DNA of 64,000 nucleotides from Elmis aenea (Eukaryota; Arthropoda; Insecta; Coleoptera; Elmidae). Location: assembly GCA_947652605.1 (NCBI GenBank), contig OX393579.1, forward strand, positions 52,148,970 to 52,212,969. Direction: 5' to 3'. Below are positions 1 through 12,650 of the stretch, piece after piece. The notes under the pieces were generated by a model. It did not search any database and was not told the DNA's origin. It saw only the letters and a program-made list of their open reading frames with translations. The first letter of the stretch is position 1. Every line of letters starts with the position of its first letter. Made by a program: the position numbers and the translations under genes.

Positions 1-250
1 AACGCGGGCGTCTCTAGCTCTTGCCCGGGAGTCAGGACTTACAGGATCTGGATCGTCGCACGCGCGCTCCTTACACGTGACTAGGCGAGTGCGCGGCGTA
101 ACGCGGAATGGCGGGAACTGGCGGCTCGTGGCGCGATCTGCTCAGACCGTCGCCATGACGACCGATTGGCCGCTCGGTGGCGATGGCGCCGCGGCGCTAA
201 CCCCGTACCCTAAGCCTATTTCCTACTGCACGGGACCGCTAGTTTGTTTG
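1..250. promoter_or_regulatory. CpG-rich island at the left edge
   Basis: This stretch is much richer in G+C and CpG than the surrounding DNA and contains an E-box CACGTG near 75. A plus-strand frame is open from base 2 to about 250 and a minus-strand GTAAGT lies near 40, but neither gives a recognisable protein. It could be a promoter, a 5' exon or a conserved intronic element; the window edge prevents a decision. Confidence 0.3.
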
Positions 251-3200
251 GACTGAAGTTTCATGGCATGTTTTTTGTTACGGCCTAGTTTTGATTTCGA
301 AATCGCTACTGACACAACCTGAGCCTCGAAAAAAAACCGAACTTCTCATATGTATGAAAAAAACGAATGCAAGTCATTAATTTTATTCAAAATACACTAC
401 CCTAGCACTATACAGCGTTGGGCTTTAATTTATGTAGCTCAGTTCTTGTAGTCCCTAAAAATATCTTTATCGCAGCAGTTTGAATGTGTAAAATTTTCAT
501 ATCATGGTAACGGGAAGAGAAAGTAATCACATGAAGTCCAGTCAGGCGAATACGGTGGGTTTTAATCTTTTAATACATCGATACTTGTTTTTTATTAAGC
601 CAAAATTCACGTATAGTTACGGTTATGTGATATTCAGGTAGTACTGAAAGAAATTTTCGGGGCACAGTAGACTCGAGGTACCAAGAATTTTTTAAAATTT
701 TGATTGTAACATTCACTGTACAGATGGTGAAATCTTTAATCGTTATTCTTCTTGTCTTGTTCTATTGATAGCAAAGCTAGGCCGTTAACAATATCTGCAG
801 CTTCAACAATGCACTAAAGCTCTTAATTTCTGAAAGTTAACTAAAAGCTGTTTCACCTTCAGCAACTTACTATTATGCAAAAACTGTATATTTTTCGGAA
901 AACAACATCTTAAAGTTAAAATATATAAATAGTATTTAGTAAAAAGTGTTCTGGTGTAACATCTTTAGCGCCGCGTTATGAATCTTTTTTTATATGAATA
1001 ATTTCGACTTTCATAGATGTTAATGTCTTTTGAATATTATTATATAATATTATTTTTGAAAGCATGGCACGAGGTGGAATTTTTTTGTTGATGCAGGGTT
1101 TGAAAATTTAATATTTGTGAAAATAAATTCTTAATGTTCTTTAAAGGTGTAAAACGTATGTAAAGTTGGGTATAATAGTCTCCAATATAAGTAAATACAC
1201 AGTTCTCTTTAAATGTTCTTGTGTATTGCCCCTTTTCGCAGTTATTTGATCCCTTGGTCCTTGATTGCTCTTCGTCATTCGGGATTACATCCAATTCATT
1301 CGCAACAAACGTAACTTGCCACCTATTTCTAAATTTTTCGAGTTCTTTCAGAAAAGAGGCAAAATTTGCTGCTGAAATATCAGTGAATATGATGCTAGAT
1401 TGTACTTATAATTTTGTTTGTTTGCCAATGGAAGCTACAGTTTAAACCAAATTGTTGCAAAAATTATTGATTGGTCTAAAATTATCGTTGTATCATTATC
1501 GCACAGTTTTGTCCTACTGCAGGATAAATTAACGGCTTTATGGTTAAGTTTTAATACTAATAAAAATTGAATAAATACAGTCAAAATAATACTGCCTTTC
1601 GGTGGTTTTAAAGTTTTTTTTTTTAACTGTGAAAGAATTATTATTATTCAAACGGGCCTTTCGCGGCCAGGTCCGTGACAAAAGTCTTAAGTGTTTTTTG
1701 GACTATACTAATTTGTTACTATTTTTTCGTTTAAGAAAATAGCATAGAATTTTTATACAAAAATTTCGTTCAAGAATTTTGCATGCAAAATATGAACCAT
1801 TTACATGGTACTATTTTTTGATACGAAAACTAATATATTTTGGTCACTTTTTAGTAAATTTTATTATATTTTGTTGGCAACTTGAGTAACCAGGCCAAAT
1901 GTTTATTTATATTTTGATGCTTTTTGTATATGAGTGCTTTTAGGTTTTCACCCGCAGTCTCCGGGTTTTAACATCGTTTCTTCAGGCTCAAAACCTTCGT
2001 AACTTGTACCAAAGGAGTTTTAAAACCTTGTTACACCTTGTTTTGTTTTTGTTTTCACAGCCTACTATAATTTTCATTAAAAAAATACTAAAAAACTTTC
2101 GCAACTTACATATTATTGAAAATAACTACATCAGCCATTATACATATATTTGGAATAACAAAAAAAAAATAAGGACTTTAAACAAGTCATAGCCAACTAT
2201 AAGTTCTATTTAAAAAAATACAACTTTATGTAACAAATCGAATTTAGAATTTTTTTTGAAAAATTGTCTACTTCACTGCATTCTTATCAAAAAAGTGCCT
2301 GTAGAACGTCAAACTTATTTTTGTTTATTTTCATAAACAAGTGAGATATGGTCATAAAACGAAAAGTCGAAAAATCAGCGATGACTCGAAAACAAAAGAC
2401 GATAACCAAAAACTTTTTCTCGAAACCAAAATTATATGGTGTTTTAAACATAAGCTTTATCGTATTATTTTAATAGATGTGTAGTACATTTTAGAACTAG
2501 TTTGGAAGTTTAAAATAAGTATGGTGGTATGTAGTTGTTGTCCTTCTTGTAAGACAAAACGCCTTTAAAATCTCGATTTTTTTAAAGTTTTACTTCTTTA
2601 CAGTTTGACATTTCTTTTACAGCGAATTTTTGTGTTTTAACGCTTGGTGTAATATTTAACTTAATATTTTTCGTTTTATTGTTGAGAAAACGCGTATTTC
2701 AGTACGAACAAAAAAGTTTTGATATTCGTTTCGTCGCCGGCGCAGACTTTTCTTTCAGTTCCCGTATTGTAAGCTCGTCAGACTTACGTCAGTAATTAAG
2801 CTGGTGTTTGATGTACATCCCTTTTGTTTGTGGACTCATTGTTCTGGCAGTCGTTCATATTCACGCATTTTGTGCGAAGTAAGCAAGACAGAAGGGTTAT
2901 TAGGGAAATGTACGGCATTCTGGTGCATGCATTTTTGAAGTATTGCTCGTCTGATAGTAGTTAAAAGCAGGGCTCTCTCCCGTATTATGAACCCGTCGCG
3001 ATGTGCATTAGGGTTAAAAATGATCCTGACAAAAGAAGTTTTAACGCGCTGAATTTTGATTCATATATTCTACTTCCTATGCGTTGCCGTATGAATTGCG
3101 GCAATTTTTCTTAGACCCTTGCTAAGTAAACGGACGTAGATATCGTTAACGGGGCACGATTCTAAACCAAAATTCTCTCCACGAACGTATCATGTTTGAT

Positions 3201-4370
3201 GATCTCGTAAAAGTTTAATATATCGGGGGGAAATTTGACGGACGAATTAACGAGAACGCTACGTATGAGCATTAAGTCACCGGGAAATTCAAAACTTGTG
3301 AAGTGTACTGCTTTAGACAGTGTTTAATAAGAAATATATCTTTATTAGTATAAGTACTTAAACCAGTGTTTACCAATTCATTTAAACCATGGAACCCTTT
3401 TAAAGTTTCTTCAACAATACGGAACCCTATTAGATTTTTGCATGCTAAGCACAGTGCATAGATACTATTCTGAAGCTAAAAAGTTGTAACCAGAAACTAA
3501 TTACAAAAAATATTTCGTTTGTTTCTGATCGGAACGAATACAAAATTTTATTTCGTGCTTTTCGTCCCACCCAATTTCGTTTTCGTTTTTATGGATCAAA
3601 ATTAAATAACGATTAATACTTGTACTAAGAACGGAACGAAAACGTTAAACGAAATGAAACCGGAATTTTTATAAGAACGAAAACGAAATATATGATTTCT
3701 AAAACCGGTTTTATCACCATTTAATTTTTATTCATTAAACACAAACGCGAATATACCGTCAATGCTGGAAAGAATCTCACAAGGCAGTAAAATATCTAAC
3801 TTGAAGTAAGTTACCCTAACTTTTCTGGATATAGGTACATAATATGTATTAACAAGTAACAACTTTATTGCTAATACTTGCAATTTGGTGCAACAGAAGT
3901 AACGGTACAGATATTCTCTCTTTCTAATTTGTTGATTGGATCATCAACAAATAAAATAAACTGGATTGGACAACAATATTACGCGTAATATTCTTGTAAC
4001 AATTTAAAAATATGACATTTAATGTTGATGATCTAGGTTTAATACTGGTTACAACTACATTAATATAAAAGTACCTACTCCTTTTATTTGAAGATTAGAT
4101 TATTCAGCTTATAAACACAGTTTACCTTTAAATAAAAACAAATTTGGTGTAGTTATTTTGTACTTTTGCAATCCAGTGATAGAAGCAAAATGTTTGTGAT
4201 GAGTTTTTAAGTCCACTTGTATTCTTGTTTTGGTTTCTTAGCAAATGTCCATTGGGCTCCCGCTAAATTACAAACGATGAAATGATGGGGTTTGATTCTC
4301 ATGGACAGCATATTTTTGACTGGCGAACCGCCATATCAAATTTACCAAATTGTTGAACATAATTAATATA
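251..4370. other. AT-rich intronic DNA, no gene
   Basis: Short open frames here match no family. A sequence resembling a hAT terminus (CAGTGTTTACCAA) starts at 3364, but no partner end or 8-bp duplication was found. The stretch 3530-3700 is rich in AACGAAA and its complement. Confidence 0.5.
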
Positions 4371-5340
4371 CAGCGTCATTCAAAAAGTGTGCAACAATGG
4401 AAAAGTTTTTGATTATTGATTTCTTAAAAACTGTTATTTTTAATAAAACTTGGTGCATGTTTTAAAACTAGTTTTAAGATGAAAAAAGTTCAATAGTTCA
4501 CAGGACACTACATTTTAGAAGTTTAGAGGAGTAAAAAGCACATATTTTAAAAGTTACAAAACAATTGTTTGAAATTATAAATGAATAATATGAAATTGGA
4601 AGTTAAATTCCCAATTTTTATTTGTTTTACTAATTTTAAAATTCAAAAACTTGCAAAAATGGAGGAAAGCTTTTATTATTGATGTTTCAGAAAATGTTAT
4701 TCCTGGTAAAAGTTTGTGCATAATCTAAAACTAATTTAAAAATGAAAAACAAATCATGACATTAGATTTAAGCGACTTTTTTGAATGTTGGAATACATAG
4801 TATAATATAAAAATAATAATTTAAAATTAAAGGTCAAACAAATACAATAGTGGGTCATCTTTTTAAAGTCTTAGAATATTTTTCTTATTCACTTTTTTTC
4901 TAACTTTTAAATTAAGGACACTACTCTTGTGAATATTTCTAAAAGCTATTGTTTAATGAACTTTGGTTTTTCTTTTATCTAAAAATTAGTTTTAGAACAG
5001 GCACCAACTTTATTCAGGTTTTTTTTTTGAAAAATTAATAATAAACACCTTTTTCATTTGTTGCAGACTTTTTGAAAATTAAAATTACTACGAAAACCAA
5101 AATGGGAAATTTAACGTTAAATTTTATACCTATAGGACATATTTTTATTTTAAACAACTTTAAAAAAAAAGTTTTGTAACTCTAAAATCTAGTGACAGAA
5201 ATTTTTATTGGACTTTTTTTCATCTAAAAATTAGTTTTAGATTTAAAATATGCACTAACTTTTATTAAGAATAGAAGTTTTTTAGAAATCAATAATTAAA
5301 GACTTTTTTCCATTTGTTGCAAACTTTTTGAATGACGCTG
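4371..5340. mobile_element. Palindromic TA-flanked MITE with duplicated arms
   Basis: The ends are inverted: CAGCGTCATTCAAAAAGT at the left and its complement at the right, each flanked by TA (4369-4370, 5341-5342). Each half contains a segment of about 270 bp twice in diverged form, near 4390 and 4660 on the left and near 4980 and 5220, inverted, on the right. No transposase is encoded. TA duplication and CAG ends point to a Tc1/mariner-type source. Confidence 0.75.
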
Positions 5341-5980
5341 TATATTCATAAAAATGCATAAAATTTGTACGTTCTATTTAGAATAACTTCGCGCCCGTCA
5401 GGTGTAAAAACACTCGATTTGTTTAATGAAAATGTACACACGGTCTACACCCAATAACATGGCGAGTTCCGTTTTAATTTATTTTCGCACTAAAAAAGTA
5501 TGCATTTGAATTAAAGTCGACTTTGCCGTAAATTATTAAGAAGACAAAAGTTTTAATTACAAGCGACCATTCCCTTAACGTTATTGAATATCCTGCAAAT
5601 AAAAAAGTGCAGTAAATTAATAAAATAAATTATTTACTTCGTTTTCAATCCCTAACAAAATATAAAAATTTTGTTTTCGTTTTAGTTATTAAAATTTCAA
5701 ATAATTTACGTTTTTTTTCAATCTAATTCTAATGGGTAGTTTACACGGTGACACTAGCGCCCATCTCCTAGGTTTTTCAAATACATTGGCTTTGTAATTA
5801 ACGTGGTCGTTTAATTAATCTCCTTACAAAATTATTAACAGATCACAATACCTTAATTACTGGCTAGTGGCTACAATCCTTAAATTCTGTAAACGGGTGA
5901 TAATCTTACCTGGAACAAAAAAGAAATACATTAGCAAAAAAATTCAACAAGTCAATAATTAATGGCTTTATGGGTAGTCG

Positions 5981-6210
5981 TATTTCCACGAGTGCGTAAT
6001 TGCTTTACAACTCGTGTTATGTAGCTTACTTTTTCTACGATCACATAATATCTACGATTTTAACGGCTTTTTGGCTAATATACACATGTATACGTTGTCT
6101 TGTCAATTTTGACGTAAGCCTACTTTGACATTTTTAGACAAGTGTGCGTTTTGCTTACCGTGCGTTAGAACTCACTACGCATGCAGGTTGTACGGTAAGA
6201 GTGATTTACA
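5981..6210 (+). repeat. Dispersed repeat family R1, copy 1
   Basis: Shares long near-identical stretches with 24744-25020 and 38193-38590, beginning around CACGAGTGCGTAATTG and continuing through CTTACCGTGCGTTA. This copy lacks the left part present in the other two. No coding potential and no terminal duplication were found; the class is unknown. Confidence 0.75.
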
Positions 6211-6734
6211 TTAGTGGTATAGTGGTCGTAGTCCAACTTATCTCTATAATGTAATAGTAACAATTTAACTTTAAATAATTCATTAAGTGCTCAAGTTTCA
6301 TTATTTAGTTATTTACTATCTGCATTAGTACCTACTCTATCCCGCAAGCACCTTAGAAATACTAAAAATTTTAATTGCGTTTTGCATTAAACAAACTTAG
6401 ATTCTTTAAGAAGTTAATTCCTCACAGCATCTGAACGAGTTAACCTAGAAAACGGTTAATAGTCTTACAGCATAATTTGGTTTAGCACTTTTTGAAATTA
6501 CTGCGCTTGTAGTAATTTTGGTATTTTTCCAAGAAAAACGAGATTTATAAACTTGAAAAATAAGTGATTTATTTAAAACAATCGTTAGTTAATATTGAGA
6601 TGTTTAATTAGAAATGGTTGTTTATAGAAGAACCCGTTGTAGAAATATATTATACATATACAGCGTGATTGATTGGGACCGTGCATTAGAAATATATGAA
6701 GAATGAAATAGGGTAATGATCTGAAATTTTGGTT

Positions 6735-7180
6735 AATAATAATAATAATAATCTTTATTTGTTCTAAATATCCCAAAAAAGGCGTAGAACTTGTCACAAT
6801 AATAATTTACATACATTACAATAATAAACATAGTTAATAAAAAGAAAAAACACAGAAAAATGATACTTAAATATAACATTTTATAAAGAAAGCATCATTT
6901 AAATATTCGTTCACTCCATAGTAAGCTTTAGAAATCAGAACTTTTCTTAATTTCTTCTTCAATTCGCGGGTGGGAAGATTTATTATACTCTCAGGTGATG
7001 TGTTAAATTTATTATATATAGCAGTAATTGTGGAGGAAACATTTTTTTGAAGATAGGTATATTTGAAGCAATCGGGTTTTAAGTTTTTTTTTTATTTCGG
7101 GCATTGGCTGCATGGTTTCTTATATTGTCTTCGAACAGATCTACATTATTTTTACGAAAAGGATGGCTTCGAGGATAAAT
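6735..7180 (-). pseudogene. 5'-truncated LINE 3' end
   Basis: Read on the minus strand, one frame gives NTSPESIINLPTRELKKKL and then SKAYYGVNEYLNDAFF, typical of the extreme C-terminus of insect Jockey/CR1-like reverse transcriptase proteins. A 3'UTR and AATAAAG followed by an (ATT)n tail at 6731-6752 come next. It is inserted in the arm of the flanking MITE: the arm sequence stops at GGTT and resumes at ATGACC. The upstream part is frameshifted. A homologous tail is at 31275-32168 on the plus strand. Confidence 0.7.
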
Positions 7181-7808
7181 ATGACCATAAAGACATATGA
7201 TCTGTTAATCAAAAATCCTTAATAACTCGAAAATTATTGCTGATAAGAATTGGAAACGTAAATATAAATTGATGCAAAATTAAATTTTACATTACAAAAT
7301 AAAAAATTTGGGCAATGTATTTGAAATAAACGAGTGTTAGTGGTCTGAAGTTGCATTAAAAGAAAATTAATATTTTGACACCCTGTAAGTAATGCATCGA
7401 TTGCTAATATTCCAGTAGGAACTGCAAGGTTGCTTCAATGCATAATCTGAATTTGAGCTTTTTTGCTTCAAAAATGGTGGCGATAGATAATATTAAGCAT
7501 CACGATGGAAATCAAAAATTTTTCAATAAATCCATAAATCTAAAAAACAACTGCACGTAGGTATAGGGCATGCTATCAAAAATCCCTCTAAAATAACGTG
7601 TTAAATCAAAAAATGCAATAAAAAATAGACCATTGTATTTGAAAAAAGAAAGTAGATGTCAACTTCCGGTATTTACGGAAGCGTCGCCATCTTGAAAATA
7701 TTTTCATTAAACAGATCATATGCCATTATGGTCATAGCCAAAATTTCAGATCAATATCCTTTTTCATTCTTCATATATTTCTAATGCACCGTCCCAGTCA
7801 GTCACACC

Positions 7809-9511
7809 TAGGGTTTTTCGGATCCGGGTACCCGGATTCGGATTCGCCGAATCCTACAGCAAATATTCGGATTCGATATTCGGTCTAAGATTCGACGAAT
7901 CTCGGATTAGGTCTCATTAATGCTACCACAACTTCAGAGAAAATACTTAATTTTGCAACAAATATTACGAAACGATTGTTTGACGGAGAAGACAAAAATG
8001 AAAAAACAGAGAATTCAACAGAGGGTGATTGCGGAATATTGCAGATGACGTTCAGTTGTTAACGATGGAAGAAGAGCTTAATCATATATTGGAAACGGTA
8101 AAATGCCTTATATTACCAGTCTCAAGATAAATTTGCCTACTTAAAAAAATGCATTATTTTCAAATGCCAAAATTAAAACGAACTATTTAGAAAAAGTATA
8201 TCGAGCAATTATAACAATTAAACCAAGGTCAACCAATTCAGAGAGAACTTCTCTGAAACTGAAGCAAAAAAATAACCTTGATTTTTATCTTAAGATTTTG
8301 CATTTTTTTAGGTTATTTCGCTTATTTTTAAAAATAGATATACAAAATATTATATCATTGTAAAGAGAAAAAAATAATCTTTTTGTGCGATCGTACTAGA
8401 AACAGCTGTTTGACGGACGCGTTAGCAACCGTAAAGTACTGCATTACCGGCCCTATCCTTAGCAACGGCCGTAAAAGTTACTTTTCAGGCCGTTACCCTT
8501 AGCAACAGCCGAAAAAGTAACTTTTACGGCCGTTGCTAAGGAGAGGGCCGGTAATGCAGTACACTCGCCGTCATCTGTCAGTGACAGAATGTCACGTAGT
8601 TTCTAACCTATAATTTTAAAAAATACTAAAAATTTAAATTGTTTTTAATTCTATCGCACAAAAAATGTAATATGCACCTCGCCCAAAACGTACTTTTTCG
8701 GCCTTGCCTGTTTGCTGGCCTCGACTACGTCTCGGCCACCAAACCAGACGCGGCCGAAAAAGTTACACTTTTGGCCTTGATACATAAATAACTATTAAAT
8801 CAGTCATCACCTACTACGATTGCCATTTAAAAAAAAGTTGTTTTGTCAAATATCTCGCACGGTAATTCATAAAAAAAAATCTGACCGTTGCCATCTTATA
8901 GCAAACCAAATCTACAAAACTTTTTTCCTTTGGCGTTTTTGTGTATTCGCAACAATAGCCGAGATATTTAAGTTTAAAAATTTTGATCGATTTCGGTTTT
9001 TTCGTTATATCACGCAAGCCATGAAATTTTTAAACAAAACAAGATCTGGTTTACATTACACCCCTAAATAGCTAACTTTTGTCCTATTTGATCAACCTTG
9101 TATTTTCATTATTTACGGAGATAGTAATAGTGTCCCATGGAAAAGTGAAACACCCTGTATACTAATATACTTGTTATTTTACTTCATACTTTAACAATTA
9201 AATACAGTGCCATTTTAACTGATTGAAGGCAGTTTGAATTATTAATATAAACATGAATTAACTTAACACCGTGTTAGTAAAACCCATTGATGCGCTACTG
9301 ACAAAACTGACAACCGCTGACAAATATTGTAAATCGCCTGTAATTTTAAAATTTGCGCGAACTTTAAACACCATACGTACAATAATTTTTATGGCACTAC
9401 AATTCATTTAATTTTAGAACTGGATTCGGATCCGGATTCGGATTCGTAAAATAATCGTGGATTCGATTCGGATTCGTCGAATCCAAAAAGACCGAATCTT
9501 CCCAAACCCTA
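7809..9511. mobile_element. hAT-type non-autonomous element
   Basis: Ends TAGGGTTTTTCGG and CCCAAACCCTA are inverted. They are flanked by a perfect 8-bp duplication GTCACACC at 7801-7808 and 9512-9519, the hAT signature. Both sub-terminal regions consist of GGATTCGGATTCG-like repeats. The interior has no recognisable transposase but contains a 49-bp-arm palindrome (8436-8562). It probably also holds the right end of another TA element (ACACCCTGTA near 9150). Confidence 0.83.
8436..8562. repeat. GC-rich palindrome, 49-bp arms
   Basis: The left arm 8436-8484 and right arm 8514-8562 are almost perfectly complementary around a 29-base loop. The loop itself repeats the arm motif CCTTAGCAAC. It is much more GC-rich than its host hAT element, suggesting a separately acquired foldback. 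Confidence 0.8.
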
Positions 9512-9524
9512 GTCACACCCTGTA

Positions 9525-10713
9525 TAGATTGTCCTAATATTGCAGATTATACCTTAGCTGTATCAGTTGAGGTGATTGTGTTGTTAATTCAATATTAATA
9601 ATCGGTTTGGTCGTGTGAGACGGGGTAGTGTAACGCGATCACTGTATAATATGTAGTTCCATGTCCCATTTAAGCCCCGGTGGTCCTTAGATCAGGCAGT
9701 AGAACATTGGGGTTTGTCGTGGCTCCCCTCTCCCGGCAGCTACTAGATCCCAAACGTGACCTGCATCCTTTTATAAGGAATTCCATTGACCTTGAAGTTT
9801 TTGTTTTCACTTGTTTGTTTCTTCCGGTCTGAGTCAGCTCTCGTATTTTCTGCTTGCATCGAGAACGAGGTGACATCTTGCAGACATTTATATTTCACTT
9901 AGAATAAATTGGATTATCTGGAATGGTGGAGTAAGAGATTTGTTGGTGTTTTTGTGCGAGTTTGTTTTCGTTGCTGGATGGGGAGGATTTGCCCTCGAAT
10001 ATTCTTATTTCTGGCCGAATACCGGCCTGAAATACAGATTAATTGTACTCCAGAGGTTATTATTTAAAGTTGTGTGCATCTTTCGCTTCTTCTCTTCCTT
10101 CCTTTTGCGTGTGACTTTGTGAAAGATTTATCGTCCGCCGTACACTAAGCAGGGCACAGGTATTTCATTTTAGTCGCTTAACATGGTTAAAATATTTGTA
10201 TTATTTTCAATGGAGGACGCTTAAAATGGAGGTCGTTTTTCATTGGATTTTTTGAGAGGATGATAAATGTGTCTTTATTAGAGCAATCTGTACCGGAGCT
10301 GGTCCTGCCTTGTACCAGCTACATCTATTTTACCTGGGACGTTGCAGACTTTCTGGAAGTACCTCGGATCACGATATTTACGTCAAATTATTTCACTTCA
10401 CCCGAAACTTTACAAGACACTCAAAATTCGACAAAAGAGGGGGTAAAATGCCACCTAAAAAACATATCTTTATAAAGCGGGATGTTTTATAACAATAAAT
10501 AATTCTTAAGGACACATTAGTTAGTCACAAAGTCAGCATTTCCTAAATTGGGTTTTACGAAACCCTGGGCTTTCGCGAAGCAATACAAAGAGTGCCGTCT
10601 GAAAATGGTAAAAATATCAACAAACTTAATTACTTGATAGTTAAATACTACTAAACAGTTAATCAATGTTGTTACTTATAATTTATTTATTTATTTATTA
10701 ATTTATTCATTAA
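9525..10713. other. Unassigned DNA with a possible hAT end
   Basis: 9620-9880 is GC-richer and has a 68-codon minus-strand frame, rich in Arg and Ser, that I do not recognise. At 10533 CAGCATTTCCTAAA is followed by a GGGTTTTACGAAACCC stem, resembling a hAT terminus, but no partner end was found. A short (TTTA)n tract occupies about 10679-10705. Confidence 0.35.
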
Positions 10714-10846
10714 GAGATTCTTTTAATTGCAGTAATCTTATTATGTAAAAATGATTACCTTCATTTTTTTTAAATTAAATCATTATAGTAGTTAAACATA
10801 AAACAACGATCATTTGTTTTGTTGTACTGCGATTAAAAGGATCTCT
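10714..10846. mobile_element. Short MITE with TTAA duplication
   Basis: Inverted ends GAGATTCTTTTAATTGCAGTA and the complement of GAGATCCTTTTAATCGCAGTA are each flanked by TTAA (10710-10713, 10847-10850), the piggyBac-type target. It is 133 bp with no coding sequence. Confidence 0.6.
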
Positions 10847-10850
10847 TAAT

Positions 10851-12256
10851 AAATCTTCACAATAATTTGAAGTTTTTGAAGCAGACTCTTAATAAAATTA
10901 CAAGTTATTGGTATCGATGGATTCATTAGAAGAAGCTCTATTAAAATAACCGCTTGTACCACCATAGTTCCATTAAAAAAAAAAGACTTTTTGTCAAAAA
11001 ATTGATTCCGCAACCTTCAAAACCGATTAAAGTAAACCTCAGCGTCATTTAAAATTTACAAAAACGTTTTTTGGACAATTGTTGACATAATAAAAATCAA
11101 TTTGTGCAGGTCACGGCACCCTTAATAAAAAACTAAATTTTGTTTCAAAATATATTTGATGTTATAAAAATTAACTAAAATAGTGCAGTTGTATCCAAAA
11201 TCGCTTCCTCTTTCCAAAAATGTAAAAATATACAGGGTGTTCCATGTAAAATAACAAAGTTGGGGTCATTTCCGGCGAAACCGGAAGTGAAACAAATGTG
11301 TGCATGTGCTCAAAAAGTCTGGTTTTTTGCACAAATCATGCGTCTAAAATTTCATTTATCTAAAATCAAAACTAAAGAAAAAAAAAGGGTGTACCACACT
11401 TCATTTACACCCGGTATGACGGATAAATATGCAAACAATAAAAAAATCTTTGAATGCATTCTAATTAGTTCTACACTAATATAATTTTTTGAAATACATG
11501 TCCTAGGTAGCGATAAAACAAACACAATTAATCAAAATACATTTCGAAATTATACACTGAACAAATTAATCGGTTATTTTCCTCTTCGGTAAGCTGCTTT
11601 ATTAATCCCAAAAGTACTTTCTAATTAATTCCAAATTACTTGTTTTGGGAAACAAAAACAAAACCAATTATTTGCTTGTTATAAACAGCGCTGCCGAGGT
11701 GCTTGACAACTGGCAGACTTAAGAGTTATTATTTGGTAATGGGAAAACAAACACCTACAAATTATCTTAAACAAGATTTAAACAATTACGAACACAGCAG
11801 AGGGGCGATTGTAAAAAATACAGAATAATTTCATTTAACACCAATTAAATGTTTTTAACCATTATTTCGTTTACAAAATATACTTGTAAGGTTTCAAGAA
11901 TTATTCAATTCATCATATAATCGGACTATTAACAGTTTAAAATTGGAATTTTTGTGGTACAACTAAGTACGAAGTTTTTTTTAAAGATTCTTCACACTTT
12001 TATTTAAAGTAACTCGTCCCTTCATGTCTGGTTATTTTCTTCAGGTTTTTCTGAGTTCCTACGAGTGGCATTTACAGAAATTAGCTTTGTACCAACAACG
12101 CCCATGTTTAATTGCCTACTGCAAATGTTTTTAAATTACATTTTGCCCAAAATTAGGTAGGTGTCTATGCTGTGTAAGCTTATAATTTTTAATAAATTGA
12201 AACCACAGATTTGCAGAATTTCATAAAATAAAAAACATGTGAGATTCTTGGGTCTA
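10851..12256. other. AT-rich intronic DNA, no gene
   Basis: A possible 182-bp TA element lies at 11233-11414 (left end CAGGGTGTTCCAT, right end complementary only over TTTACACCC). Nothing else is recognisable. Confidence 0.4.
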
Positions 12257-12567
12257 GGAACATACTCTGTCCACAATTCTTCGCCCACAATTCTTCGCCT
12301 CCACAATTCTTTGCAGCCACAACTCTTGGCCGCCACAATTTTTCGCCGCATACAAGCATATCACAAATTTAATTTGTAAATGTGATTGTTTTTATTTATA
12401 ATTATAACTTTTACTGATTATTTTATATAGCCTTAAGTTGATTCTTGTATATTAATATTATCTAAATGCAATAATTTAATATTATGTTTAAAAATTGCCA
12501 CATAAATAGCGTATGTTGTGATTTTTAATCTTGTTTATGTTATTTTAGTATGAATAAAAATTAAATT

Positions 12568-12607
12568 AACCTGGCCTGACCTGATCTGACATAATCTAAC
12601 CTAATGT
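12568..12607 (+). repeat. Degenerate telomere-like pentamer run
   Basis: Within the foldback loop are eight consecutive pentamers: AACCT, GGCCT, GACCT, GATCT, GACAT, AATCT, AACCT, AATGT. The insect telomere unit is TTAGG (AACCT on this strand), and TCAGG in some beetles. Confidence 0.45.
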
Positions 12608-12650
12608 AAAATACTGTAAAAATCACGTTATAAATAAAAACAATTACATT

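Larger units (their letters stand above)
6661..9522. mobile_element. TA-flanked MITE interrupted by a LINE tail and a hAT element
   Basis: The left end CAGCGTGATTGATTGGGAC (TA at 6659-6660) pairs with the right end whose complement begins CAGGGTGTGACTGACTGGGAC (TA at 9523-9524). The arms match for well over 80 bp once two insertions are removed: a LINE 3' end at about 6735-7180, and a hAT element at 7809-9511 that landed only 11 bp from the MITE's right end. A related copy lies at 31481-32083. Confidence 0.8.

Noticed and set aside
3364..3480. hAT-like terminus CAGTGTTTACCAA with GGAACCC repeats
   Set aside because: No matching opposite end or 8-bp duplication found, so not called as an element.
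4240..4310. tRNA-like TGTCCAT...ATGGACA pairing around GGTTTGATTCTC
   Set aside because: The span between the pairing ends is about 62 bases, too short for a cloverleaf, with no anticodon arm.
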